A stretch of DNA of 22,331 nucleotides from an uncultured Lachnospiraceae bacterium (GCA_902796375.1 CADBOW010000202.1:1-22331), one strand, 5' to 3'; numbered from the stretch's first letter, positions 13,891 through 22,281 are shown. Notes: generated by a model not told the origin, from the sequence alone. Numbers and translations are program-made.

Positions 13891-15258
13891 CTATCCTATG
13901 AAGAAACGCCCCTCGGCGTAACTGATATTATTTCTGTCCTTCGTATTGTACCGGAAGAACAGCGCCATGGAAATGGGGCCGATCCTTCCCAGATACATCG
14001 CCACAATGATCACCCAGCGTCCCGCGGTACTGAGAAGCGGAGTAAGGGACCGGGACAGTCCCACGGTGGCCGTGGCGCTGAAGGTTTCGTACATTCCGTC
14101 CACCAGAGATACCTGATCCGTGATCATAAGGATCGACAGAAGCAGGATCGTCACAAAGAAGCTTACCATTACGATGGCCGAAGCCTTATGGATCATTTCC
14201 GAGGTGACACGCCGTCCGAAGACCACATTTTCCTTTCGGTTCCGGATAAAGGCCACCACATTCAGTCCCACAACAAAGGCGGTCACCGTCTTGATCCCGC
14301 CGGCCGTACCCACCGGGGATCCTCCTATGAACATAAAGAAACATCCCAGAAAGCTGGTATTGTCCAGGAGGGCATCCTGCGGAACCGATGCAAAGCCCGC
14401 CGTTCGGAAGGTGACAGACTGAAACAGACTGTTCATGGCCTTTCCGCCCAGGGACATATTCCCTATGGTATTGGGGTTTGAATACTCCAATCCGAATACC
14501 AGCAGCGTTCCCACAAGGATCAGGCTGAGAGTCAGCACCAGCACCAGCTTCGTATGTTCATTGAAATGCTTGATCACGGTGATGGGCGAATACTTTCGCC
14601 TCAGTCCGGTTCGGATATTCCGGAACACATCGATCCATACCACATATCCCAGGCCGCCCATAACGATCAGCATTATGGTATTAAACAGGATCAGAGGATC
14701 ATTCTGGTAACTGATCAGACTGTCCGGCCCCAGGATGTCGATCCCGGCGTTACAGAAGGCTGAGATGGATGTAAATACCGAATACCAGACGCCCTGCAGA
14801 AACCCGAATTTCGGAATAAACCGGATCATATACACCAGGGCACCCATCAGCTCCACGATCAGGGTGCTTTTCAGCACCACCAGCAGGAACCGCATCACCC
14901 CGTTCAGGGATGTCATGTTAAAGGCATCATGCACCAGGACGGATTGTGATAATGAGAATTTCCTGTGGAGGGCCAGCATGGCCAGCGAGGATATGGTAAT
15001 GATACCCAGGCCCCCCAGCTGGATCAGAACCAGGATCACGATCTTCCCGAACAGAGTCCAATATGCAAATGTATCCACCACCACAAGCCCGGTCACACAG
15101 ATGGATGTGGTGGATGTAAAAAAGGCTGTTGTCAGATCCGCGCTTCCCTCCCCCGCCTTCGCTATGGGAAGCATGAGCAGCAGCGTTCCCAGCAGGATCG
15201 CTCCCAGAAAGCTGAGGGGTATCAGCTGTGCAGATTGTAGTTTCTTCTTTTTCTTCAC
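13891..15258 (-). CDS. ktrB: Potassium uptake membrane subunit, KtrB/TrkH type
   Basis: A 455-residue integral membrane protein of the Trk/Ktr/HKT superfamily, with four channel-like repeats that form a K+ (often Na+-stimulated) uptake pore. The four filter regions are visible: TSTTSICVTGLVVVDT, SISAFCNAGIDILG, VTFRTAGFASVPQ and SATATVGLSRSLTP, each with the conserved selectivity Gly. The length is typical of KtrB. The start is GTG at 15258, giving a short Lys-rich N-terminus (KKKKK); the ribosome site before it (AAGAGA) is weak, but no other start fits before the first helix. It leads the ktrB-ktrA-kinase unit. Confidence 0.93.
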   Translation of the reverse strand: MKKKKKLQSAQLIPLSFLGAILLGTLLLMLPIAKAGEGSADLTTAFFTSTTSICVTGLVVVDTFAYWTLFGKIVILVLIQLGGLGIITISSLAMLALHRKFSLSQSVLVHDAFNMTSLNGVMRFLLVVLKSTLIVELMGALVYMIRFIPKFGFLQGVWYSVFTSISAFCNAGIDILGPDSLISYQNDPLILFNTIMLIVMGGLGYVVWIDVFRNIRTGLRRKYSPITVIKHFNEHTKLVLVLTLSLILVGTLLVFGLEYSNPNTIGNMSLGGKAMNSLFQSVTFRTAGFASVPQDALLDNTSFLGCFFMFIGGSPVGTAGGIKTVTAFVVGLNVVAFIRNRKENVVFGRRVTSEMIHKASAIVMVSFFVTILLLSILMITDQVSLVDGMYETFSATATVGLSRSLTPLLSTAGRWVIIVAMYLGRIGPISMALFFRYNTKDRNNISYAEGRFFIG

Positions 15259-15364
15259 TTTCTCTTACCGTCTTCTTTCGAATATCTCCGGGTGTGATCC
15301 CCCCGGGAGAAAACCAGCCAGGCCCGTTTATACCGACAGCACATGGCAAAAATCCTCAGCTCGG
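15259..15364 (-). promoter_or_regulatory. ktrB upstream region with hairpin and possible -10
   Basis: A short upstream region with an 8-bp stem (15285-15292 with 15302-15310, one bulged base) about 27 nt before the GTG. There is no U-run after it, so it is not an intrinsic terminator. TATAAA on the - strand (15332-15327) is a possible -10, but no convincing -35 is seen. I find no c-di-AMP (ydaO) riboswitch consensus, and the region is too short for one. Confidence 0.3.
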
Positions 15365-16597
15365 CTAGGAAATGATACACGGAAGCCCGTGTTCCTCCAG
15401 CTGGATGTCCAGCTCGATCATATCATAGATCCCATTTTCTATAAAATACGAGAATATGATATCCGTTTTATCACAGGGGGACAGTGCATAGCCCGCCCGG
15501 GCCAGAAGGTCCTTCGACTCATCCAGATTCAGCCGGGCCCCCACACAGAGGCAGAGCGCCGTCAGCTTCTGGGGATGATAATCCGCATTATTCTTGAGCT
15601 TGGAGAAGGTTTTCTTATCCACGATGGCCCGCTTGTAAACCTCCGCATTTTCCATATTTTTATCCCGGATCAGGTAAAGCAGATATTCGGAGAAGGTATC
15701 GGAAATATGCTTCATCCTCTCCTCCAGCCTGCTCTCATGCTGTGTTTCAAAATCCAGCTCCATCTCCTCGGAAATCTCAGGAGCAAATGAGGCGCAGGCC
15801 ATCATATCCGCCTGTTCGGCCAAAGAATCCTTCTTTGATCTACCGAAGACCGACTCACCGAAGAGCCTTTTTTTTCGTTTCTTCGGTTCCGGCGGAGCAG
15901 GAGGCATCGGAGCAAGCATCCTCGTTTCAGTGTACTGATCGGAATACGCCTCCTGCCCCATGGCAGGTGCAGTAAATGCCTCCTGCCTCATGGCAGGTGC
16001 CGGGCGAGGAGCTCCGTCGCCGACTCTGCCGGCTCCCGGCCCGTACTCCGCCCGCCGCTTCAGCTCCACATAATTCCGGTCAATGTATTCTTCCAGATCC
16101 GGGTAGAGCCTTCCTCCCAGGGCGGTCAGCCGGTCGTCAAAGACCACCAGCCGGATATCCATATCATATTCCAGAAGAAATGCGCCGATCTCGTCTACGG
16201 CGATCCGCAGCCCCTCCTCCTTGGGATATCCGAATCCTCCTGTGGAGATCAGCGGAAATGCCACAGACCGGATCCCGTTCTCCCGGGCCAGCCGGAGACA
16301 GTTTCGGTAACAGGCTCTCAGCTTCTCTTCTTCTCCCCGATTCCCGTCCGTATAATAAGGACTCACTGCATGAATGATGTATTTTGCAGGCAAATGAAAA
16401 CCCGGAGTGATAAATGCTTCTCCCTCCGGTACAACTCCGATCTTTTCTGTTCTGTATTTCAGGAGTTCATCATACCCGGCCGCCTGGTATACTGCGAAAT
16501 CGCATCCGGTCCCCACGGCAGGCTGGGAATTTGCCGTATTCACCACGGCCTCCGTATCCATCCTGGTAATATCATTTCTTACGATCCTGAACGGCAT
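15365..16597 (-). CDS. Macro-domain protein with C-terminal helical (HTH-like) domain
   Basis: A 410-residue, apparently cytosolic protein. Residues 1-178 are a macro domain (binds ADP-ribose and related ligands; many members remove ADP-ribose or deacetylate O-acetyl-ADP-ribose): NDIT (8-11), VVNTANSQPAVGTGCDFA (18-35, in place of the usual NAAN and GGGV loops) and FPLISTGGFGYP (114-125). A low-complexity linker (about 183-295) carries a duplicated 10-residue unit and a basic patch KKRKKR. Residues 296-410 form a helical domain with an Xre-like helix-turn-helix look (DKKTFSKLK...KLTALCLCVGARLNLDE). The ATG at 16597 is chosen since GGAGG lies 7 nt before it; the upstream ATG (16612) overlaps that site. 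It precedes ktrB by about 106 nt. Enzyme activity and target are unknown. Confidence 0.85.
   Translation of the reverse strand: MPFRIVRNDITRMDTEAVVNTANSQPAVGTGCDFAVYQAAGYDELLKYRTEKIGVVPEGEAFITPGFHLPAKYIIHAVSPYYTDGNRGEEEKLRACYRNCLRLARENGIRSVAFPLISTGGFGYPKEEGLRIAVDEIGAFLLEYDMDIRLVVFDDRLTALGGRLYPDLEEYIDRNYVELKRRAEYGPGAGRVGDGAPRPAPAMRQEAFTAPAMGQEAYSDQYTETRMLAPMPPAPPEPKKRKKRLFGESVFGRSKKDSLAEQADMMACASFAPEISEEMELDFETQHESRLEERMKHISDTFSEYLLYLIRDKNMENAEVYKRAIVDKKTFSKLKNNADYHPQKLTALCLCVGARLNLDESKDLLARAGYALSPCDKTDIIFSYFIENGIYDMIELDIQLEEHGLPCIIS
15948..16000 (-). repeat. 30-bp tandem duplication in the macro-gene linker
   Basis: A 23-base block (15948-15970) recurs 30 bases on (15978-16000) with one mismatch. 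It encodes the paired residues PAMRQEAFTA and PAMGQEAYSD. Each block also holds the inverted repeat CCTGCC...GGCAGG. Confidence 0.85.
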
Positions 16598-16655
16598 ATC
16601 AGTCCCTCCCATGTACGATCATAAAAAGGATACCATTCTGAACCGATGTTTTCAA

Positions 16656-16684
16656 GAGTGTGAATCCGGGCATCCGGAGCACTC
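16656..16684 (-). other. Hairpin at the end of the histidine phosphatase gene
   Basis: Two nested stems, GAGTG/CACTC outside and TCCGG-4 nt-CCGGA inside, overlap the phosphatase stop codon. There is no U-run after it on the - strand, so it is more likely a processing or stability element than an intrinsic terminator. Confidence 0.35.
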
Positions 16685-17228
16685 ATCGGTCAGAGGGAAA
16701 ATCATACCTTTTCACTTCACAGTTTTTTATTCCGAAGGCGGAGAATTCCTCATTATCCATGTCCCGGAAATAGGATTCCACCACCCTTGCTATGCCGTTA
16801 TGCGCCACCAGGATGTACTCCCGGTCTCCCCCCCGGATCTCGTCCAGCAGGTTGTAGATCCTCTGGGCCAGATGCAGCATGGATTCCCCGGTGCCGTACC
16901 TGCTGGCCATGAGCTTCTTCGCCTCCTGAAACTCTGCGCCGTTTCTGGGGGTTGATTCATATTTTCCGAAATTCTGCTCGATGAGTCTCTGCTCCACCTG
17001 TACGGGAATCCCCGTGATCTCGGAGATATGCCTTGCGGTTTCGGTGGCGCGTACCAGCGGGGACGTGAGGATCCGGTCCGCCCGGATCCCCATTTCCAGG
17101 ATCTTCTTCCCGGTCTCGACGGCCTGCGCATGCCCGTATTCGGTAAGCCGGATATCCGTGGCTCCGCAGATCTTGTTCTCCACATTCCACACGGTTTGCC
17201 CATGTCTCACAAAATAAAAATGATCCAT
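16683..17228 (-). CDS. Histidine phosphatase family protein (phosphoglycerate mutase-like)
   Basis: A 181-residue cytosolic member of the histidine phosphatase superfamily. Catalytic residues are visible: the RHGQT motif (8-12, H9 is phosphorylated), R60 in SPLVRATETA, E84 in LIEQNFGKYE, and H143 in VAHNG. The length is that of small broad-acting phosphatases (cobC, ytjC or phoE-like) rather than the 230-250 residues of true dPGM, so a glycolytic mutase role is unlikely. The substrate cannot be told. The ribosome site before the ATG is weak (AAGAGAG). It lies 111 nt after the MATE stop, and that gap is open in the MATE frame up to 3 nt before this start. Confidence 0.92.
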   Translation of the reverse strand: MDHFYFVRHGQTVWNVENKICGATDIRLTEYGHAQAVETGKKILEMGIRADRILTSPLVRATETARHISEITGIPVQVEQRLIEQNFGKYESTPRNGAEFQEAKKLMASRYGTGESMLHLAQRIYNLLDEIRGGDREYILVAHNGIARVVESYFRDMDNEEFSAFGIKNCEVKRYDFPSDR

Positions 17229-17231
17229 CTT

Positions 17232-17339
17232 CTATGCTCTCTTCTTTCGTTGCTGTATCTTTACCATCTCACGGGATTCTCCGTGCTCTCTGTATTCGTC
17301 TCTGTATTCATTCTTGTATTCATCTCGGTCCTGCCCTGT
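17232..17339 (-). other. In-frame open tail after the MATE amber stop, with 12-bp repeats
   Basis: Following the TAG at 17342-17340, the same frame runs for 35 more codons to a second TAG at 17234-17232. The translation is very hydrophilic: TGQDRD, three EYxx units, EHGESREMVKI, QQRKKRA. Three 12-bp units (17321-17310, 17309-17298, 17297-17286) of the form GAATACAGAGAC encode EYKN, EYRD and EYRE. It could be a C-terminal extension lost by a nonsense mutation, a read-through tail, or chance. Confidence 0.4.
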
Positions 17340-18701
17340 CTACGTCCCTGACATCGGTCCCCGGATCGCCGCTTTTTGCTTCTCCTTCCTCAGGATCAGG
17401 ATGAAGGCAGTCACCAGGAAAATATCCGCCGCGATCCATGCCGCCGGATTACCCATGCAGGCTCCCGGAAAGCCGAATTGCTCAACCAGGACGAAGCCCA
17501 CAAAAGCCCGGGCGATCATTTCCAAAACCCCTGCCACAATGGCCAGAATAGAATATCCCATGCCCTGGATCATGAAACGAACGGTATTTACAACTGCCAG
17601 CAGGAAGTAAAACGCACTGTTGATCTTCAGCATCAGATGCGCATTTTCCTCGATAAAAGGATCCGGCTCATCCATAAACAGTCTTGAAAGGACTCCTCCG
17701 AAAGCGAAAAGCACCACTGCAGCAAGGATCGAATAGATTAGTCCGTACAGCAGCATCACCCTGAGTCCCTTGCCGATCCGGTCCGGACGTCCCGCACCGA
17801 TATTCTGTCCCCCGTAGGTGGCTGCGGTATTTCCCAGCGCCTCATAGGGACATCCGAAGAACATGGACAGCTTGGAGCCGGCGGACATGGCTGCCACGTA
17901 GGCCGATCCCAGGCCGTTCACCGCAGTCTGCAGTACCACACTGCCGATGGCAGTAATGGAATACTGAAGTCCCATGGGAAGCCCCTGCAGCAGAAGCCGT
18001 CCCATGTGGGAAGGGGACATCCTTCTTTCCCCCCGCTCCGGCCGGATAATGGGAAACCGTTTCCACATGTAGATCAGACACAGCACACCGGAGACCCCCT
18101 GGGAGATGACCGTAGCCCAGGCAGGCCCGGCGATCCCGAAGGGCTCCACCATGATCAGATCCAGAATGATATTCAGCAGGGAGGAAATGATCAGGAAATA
18201 AAGCGGCGTCCTGCTGTCTCCCATAGCCCGCACCACGCTGGCGCACAGATTATACATGATGGTCAGCGGGATGCCCATAAACAGAATGGACACATAGGTG
18301 TAGGCTCCGTCGTAGATATCCTCCGGCGTATCCATCGCCTGTAGAATATCATCGCAGAGCAGCAGAACGGTGGTGGTGATCACCACCGAAAGAGCTATGG
18401 CGGTCCAGACCGCGTTCACTATGTAGCGGCGCATTTCCGGATAATCCTTTGCACCGAAGCGCTGCGCCACCGGGATGCCGAAGCCCGCGCAGATCCCGAG
18501 ACAGAGTCCGATGATCATAAAACAGATCGCTCCGGTAGCTCCCACGGACGCAAGTGCCGAGGTCCCCAGATTCTGACCGATGATCACTGCATCCACCATA
18601 TTATAAAACTGCTGAAACAGATTCCCCAGCAGCAAAGGAACGGCAAAGCGCAGTATGTGCTTCGCCGGCGAACCTGTCGTCATATCGTTCGTCTTGGCCA
18701 T
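17340..18701 (-). CDS. MATE family efflux transporter
   Basis: A 453-residue membrane protein with about 12 helices in two homologous halves, the normal size for MATE exporters, which expel cationic drugs or metabolites in exchange for Na+ or H+. The N-terminal part includes FQQFYNMVDAVIIGQNLG (29-46), with the conserved TM1 acidic residue D37, and a long soluble-poor core. The C-terminal part has FGFPGACMGNPAAW. It ends in a basic tail, LRKEKQKAAIRGPMSGT. The frame is open for 103 codons upstream of the chosen ATG, but GAGG lies 7 nt before 18701 and the upstream translation is not hydrophobic or family-like. Substrate unknown. A -10 lies about 90 nt upstream. Confidence 0.93.
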   Translation of the reverse strand: MAKTNDMTTGSPAKHILRFAVPLLLGNLFQQFYNMVDAVIIGQNLGTSALASVGATGAICFMIIGLCLGICAGFGIPVAQRFGAKDYPEMRRYIVNAVWTAIALSVVITTTVLLLCDDILQAMDTPEDIYDGAYTYVSILFMGIPLTIMYNLCASVVRAMGDSRTPLYFLIISSLLNIILDLIMVEPFGIAGPAWATVISQGVSGVLCLIYMWKRFPIIRPERGERRMSPSHMGRLLLQGLPMGLQYSITAIGSVVLQTAVNGLGSAYVAAMSAGSKLSMFFGCPYEALGNTAATYGGQNIGAGRPDRIGKGLRVMLLYGLIYSILAAVVLFAFGGVLSRLFMDEPDPFIEENAHLMLKINSAFYFLLAVVNTVRFMIQGMGYSILAIVAGVLEMIARAFVGFVLVEQFGFPGACMGNPAAWIAADIFLVTAFILILRKEKQKAAIRGPMSGT

Positions 18702-18789
18702 AATAACACCTCGCTCAAAACGAATGCCTCCACTCCGCAGTCTCAGCCGAGGTCTCCGCAGAGTGTCCGTCACTTTTCCATACCCCGAC

Positions 18790-18798
18790 AGTATACCA
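18790..18798 (-). promoter_or_regulatory. Extended -10 promoter of the MATE gene
   Basis: The - strand reads TGGTATACT, a TG-extended -10 about 90 nt before the MATE start. It resembles the EAL-gene promoter (TGGTATAAT). No strong -35 is present at 16-18 nt. Confidence 0.5.
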
Positions 18799-18979
18799 TA
18801 ACATTGTCCGAATTTCACTATCTCTCGTTGCTTCGTCACCGTCAGGTAAGCGTTGGCACGATTCTCATCACATAAATCGTCCTCGGCACTATGGCCTGCT
18901 TCCCCCCGCATTTTCCTCTTCACAGTACCGGAATAGATCTCTCCCGCCAAAAAAAGAAGAAAGTCATCCTGCTGAGAAA

Positions 18980-19023
18980 TCAGAAAAGAGCGAAGGCCGC
19001 TGTATCCCATGATGCAGCGGCCT
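18980..19023 (-). terminator. Intrinsic terminator after the MMPL gene
   Basis: A perfect 9-bp GC-rich stem (18994-19002 with 19015-19023) and a 12-nt loop, 17 nt after the MMPL stop. On the - strand it is followed by TCGCTCTTTTCTG. The U-run starts a few bases late, but position and stem strength fit termination. Confidence 0.7.
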
Positions 19024-19039
19024 CCGGCCGTATCTTATC

Positions 19040-22000
19040 TTACATTTCCTGTCGTTCCGTCTCTTCTGTCCTCAGTCGATGCTTCCCTGCCGTAAACCGG
19101 TCAAAGCATGCCAGCACGCCGGGCAGCACGAAGAGGATCAGGATGATGGCGCTTAATGCACCGATGGAGATGGTCTGGATGATCTGCTCGATGGTGGGTT
19201 CTCCGAAGCACTGCCCCAGGATCGCCGTAACCGTTACGATGATCAGCCCGGAGGTCAGGATCGTGTGAATGGCTCCCGCATAGGCCTGCTTCAGTGCCTC
19301 CGCCCTGCCGCAGGTCTGTCTTGCCTCCCGATAGTAATTACTGTACAGAATACCATAATCGATCATGGATCCCATCAGGATACACTGTACGATCAGCAGC
19401 GCCAGATAGTTGATGCTGTATCCCTGGATGCCCACGGCACTTATGGTGATGAACACGCCCGTCTGAACCAGAAGCACCAGGAGCAATGGTACCGCAAGGG
19501 ACCGGAAGGTGACCAGCACCACCAGGAAGATCGCACCTGCGGAAAGCAGTGTGATGAGCAGCAGTTCCTTGTCGAAGGTCTGGCTCATTTCATAGTTCAT
19601 GGCGGAGGATCCTACAAGATAATAGTCTCCGGATAGATCCTTCAGACGCCCCTCCATTTTCTCATAGAAGGCATTCGTCACCGGACCCTCTTCCGGAACC
19701 GTAACCACCAGAACCAGGCGGGAGTAATTCGGTCCCTTCAGCTGGCGGATACCGTCATTCAGATCCACGGCAAACTTTTTGATGTCCGAAACCATCTGAT
19801 CATCCAGGAGCGTCTTGAAGGCTTCGTCGTAGATCAGCGTATCATTCATGTAATTCATCATCTGCTGGATGGACATGGTGCGCTTCTCTTCCGCGGGCAG
19901 ATTTGCATCATGGAAAATATACAGAAGCTCCATGGTCTCCGGCTTGAAATCCTCTGTCATTCCGGCGAAGAGCTGATACATTTCCTGATGTGTGAGCTCC
20001 TTCTCCGTAGTGACTGCCGTGATCAGCTGCATCAGACCGGTAAGCTGCTTCATGCTCGCTTCGGCCTTGTCGAAGGTGGCAGCAGCCCCCTGCGCCGGAT
20101 GGCTGATCATGCTCTGGAGCACCTGCACAAATGACTCTGCCGAAAGCATCACCTTCGGATCAAGGCGCTTCAGCATATAGATGACCAGCATCTGGTGTGT
20201 CGTGACGGCATCGGTACCCAGCAGCTGTGAAAGAGCCGCCTCGTCCAGCTCCCCTCCGCCAAGCACCTTATCCATGACAGACTTCATCCGGGACAGCCCG
20301 TCAAGCGCCTCCTGGCCCAGCATGCCGGAAACCATCCCCCGGTGTTCGGTCAGAAAACTGACCACTCCGTAAAGGGTCGGTTTCACATCCTGCAGGGCGC
20401 TACTGACAGTCTGCAGAAGCCGCGTCGCCGCATCACCCACCATCCCCAGAGCTTCGGTCATCAGTTCTGTAGAGCACTCCTGCTGCAGGAACGCAGGATC
20501 CGTAAATTTCCGGAGCTGGTTCAGCTTCCCCAGCATTTCCTCAGAAAGATTTGCAGCATAGGCAGAATCCTTTGCCAGCTCATCCACCAGAAATGTTACA
20601 TAGTCACTGACCTTTACACTTATTGTTTCAAGATTCGGAAGCTGCAGGAAATGGTAGAGATACAGCTGTTCACACTGTGCCGGGTCCAAACCGAACAGGG
20701 AAGCCATATCCTTCGGTCCGATGGGGGTTTTCAGCAGATTCACATCGGAAAGCTTCTTCATCATTTCCAGATTTTTCGATGCCCCGGAGCCTATATATTC
20801 TGCAAATGTGGGTTCCGTCATCACGTCCTCCGTCAGGAACCGCATGAATTCGGAGGCCGTCATCTTCCCCGGCTGTCCGCCGTAGTACTTATAATAGAGC
20901 ATGTTAAATGTGCTCTCGGTGGGAGTGATATCGTTCTTCTTTCCATCTCCCATACTGTCGGAGAGATCCTCGATGGCGTCCACCATTTCCCCGGAGGTAT
21001 ACTGCTTTGCCAGGGTATTCGAATAGCTCGATGCACTCTTCACATCCGCCCAGTTCTCCATATCCTCTGCCAGTGCCGTAACCTTCTCGTCATCCTTGTT
21101 TGCATAGACCAGCACCAGCTGGTTTTCCTTCGGAAATACATCTGAAATGGCATCATATTTCAGCATGGAATAGCTGACGTCCGTCTGCTTCTGAAGGAAG
21201 TAAACTCCCGCAAAAAGCAGAAGGAAGAAGACTGCCAGGGGAACGCGCAGCCTGTTGCTGAACCGGGCCAGTCCACCCACAGGAATCTTCGGTGCCGGCT
21301 TTCTGGTCTTATCCAGCAGCTTCGAGAATATAAGCAGCAGGCCGGGAAGGATCAGGAATACACAGACAACGCTGAAGAATACGCCCTTTGCCAGGACCAC
21401 GCCCAGATCCGGTCCGATCTTGAAGCTCATGAAAACCAGCGCAAGAAGTCCCACCATGGTTGTGAAGGAACTGCTGGCGATGGAAGAAAATGCCCCTGCG
21501 ACAGCGGCCTTCATGGCCTCCTTCTTATCCTCATGCTTCTCCTTCTCCTGCAGATAACGGTTGGCCAGGATCACGGAATAATCCATGGAAAGCACCAGCT
21601 GCAGGATCGCGGTTACGGAAAATGTGGTCTCTGCAATGGTCCCCATAAAGATATTGGTACCCAGGTTGATCATGATGGCAACCCCGATGGTGAACAGGAA
21701 CAGGAATGGCTCGATCCAGGAGTTACACATGATGATCAGGATCAGCGTAAGCAGCCCCACTGCCGTGAGGATCGCCCACAGGGGAAGCTCCGGGCTGTCA
21801 CCGCTGTCGTTCATGCATACCATTTCATTTTGTGAAAAATCCGCCGCCAGCTTCTCTTCTATGGATGCTTCCTCCTCCGACTTATAATCATAGTCGGTGT
21901 GCAGCACATATTTCACATAGTCATCCTTGTTGTAGTCGGAATCTCCGGCCTTATAATCCACCTTTGTCACATACTCGATGCCGGCCAGCTTCTCCTTCAT

Positions 22001-22249
22001 CTGAAGCTTCTCCTCATCGGTCAGTCCCTTAAACATGACACGGATGGTATACTCTTCCTCCACATCCGGGAATTCCTCCTCCATCAGGTCCATGCCCTGC
22101 TTCATGGAGGAGGCATCCGGAAGATACTTCGTCATATCGGAATTCACTTCCACCTTCGTCATCAGATAGAAACAGAGTCCTGCCAGCGCCAGTACAAGCA
22201 CCAGGATCAGGATCCTCTTCTCCACGATAAAATCAGCAATCTTCTTCAA
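19040..22249 (-). CDS. MMPL/RND-type exporter with very large second extracellular loop
   Basis: A 1069-residue RND-superfamily MMPL-type transporter, probably using the proton gradient to export lipid-like or hydrophobic substrates. Layout: TM1 (about 12-31), first outer loop (32-155), five helices (about 157-312), TM7 (about 335-352), a roughly 550-residue second outer loop (353-905), and five helices (about 906-1055). Proton-relay type Asp-Tyr pairs occur in SMDYSVILANRY (D223, Y224) and its counterpart GSMIDYGILYSNYY (D964, Y965). The big loop is helical and polar, with recurring Leu/Tyr segments (MLYYKYY, LYLYHFLQLP, MLVIYMLKRLDP, MELLYIFHD). The start is TTG, supported by GAGG 9 nt upstream; the next in-frame ATG would cut off TM1. 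No partner subunit is in the window. Confidence 0.92.
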   Translation of the reverse strand: MKKIADFIVEKRILILVLVLALAGLCFYLMTKVEVNSDMTKYLPDASSMKQGMDLMEEEFPDVEEEYTIRVMFKGLTDEEKLQMKEKLAGIEYVTKVDYKAGDSDYNKDDYVKYVLHTDYDYKSEEEASIEEKLAADFSQNEMVCMNDSGDSPELPLWAILTAVGLLTLILIIMCNSWIEPFLFLFTIGVAIMINLGTNIFMGTIAETTFSVTAILQLVLSMDYSVILANRYLQEKEKHEDKKEAMKAAVAGAFSSIASSSFTTMVGLLALVFMSFKIGPDLGVVLAKGVFFSVVCVFLILPGLLLIFSKLLDKTRKPAPKIPVGGLARFSNRLRVPLAVFFLLLFAGVYFLQKQTDVSYSMLKYDAISDVFPKENQLVLVYANKDDEKVTALAEDMENWADVKSASSYSNTLAKQYTSGEMVDAIEDLSDSMGDGKKNDITPTESTFNMLYYKYYGGQPGKMTASEFMRFLTEDVMTEPTFAEYIGSGASKNLEMMKKLSDVNLLKTPIGPKDMASLFGLDPAQCEQLYLYHFLQLPNLETISVKVSDYVTFLVDELAKDSAYAANLSEEMLGKLNQLRKFTDPAFLQQECSTELMTEALGMVGDAATRLLQTVSSALQDVKPTLYGVVSFLTEHRGMVSGMLGQEALDGLSRMKSVMDKVLGGGELDEAALSQLLGTDAVTTHQMLVIYMLKRLDPKVMLSAESFVQVLQSMISHPAQGAAATFDKAEASMKQLTGLMQLITAVTTEKELTHQEMYQLFAGMTEDFKPETMELLYIFHDANLPAEEKRTMSIQQMMNYMNDTLIYDEAFKTLLDDQMVSDIKKFAVDLNDGIRQLKGPNYSRLVLVVTVPEEGPVTNAFYEKMEGRLKDLSGDYYLVGSSAMNYEMSQTFDKELLLITLLSAGAIFLVVLVTFRSLAVPLLLVLLVQTGVFITISAVGIQGYSINYLALLIVQCILMGSMIDYGILYSNYYREARQTCGRAEALKQAYAGAIHTILTSGLIIVTVTAILGQCFGEPTIEQIIQTISIGALSAIILILFVLPGVLACFDRFTAGKHRLRTEETERQEM

Positions 22250-22281
22250 AACGGTTCACCTCGTAAATACTCCAGGTTCTC

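Larger units (their letters stand above)
18702..19039. other. 338-nt intergenic region between the MMPL and MATE genes
   Basis: No gene is supported here. Reading on the - strand it holds the MMPL terminator (18980-19023), an AT-rich stretch, the MATE promoter (18790-18798), and a leader with two direct copies of CTCCGCAG (+ strand, about 18735-18770) flanked by CACTC/GAGTG. That leader may fold, but the stem is weak. The 103-codon open extension of the MATE frame through this region has no ribosome site and looks non-coding. Confidence 0.6.

Noticed and set aside
15259..15364. Possible c-di-AMP riboswitch before ktrB
   Set aside because: Such switches often precede ktr genes, but this gap is too short and lacks the conserved blocks; only a small hairpin is present.
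14735..15790. 351-codon + strand ORF
   Set aside because: Spans the antisense of ktrB and the macro gene across their junction; composition not protein-like.
18702..19010. 103-codon N-terminal extension of the MATE frame
   Set aside because: No ribosome site, non-hydrophobic composition, and it overlaps the MMPL terminator and MATE promoter; the ATG at 18701 has a good GAGG.
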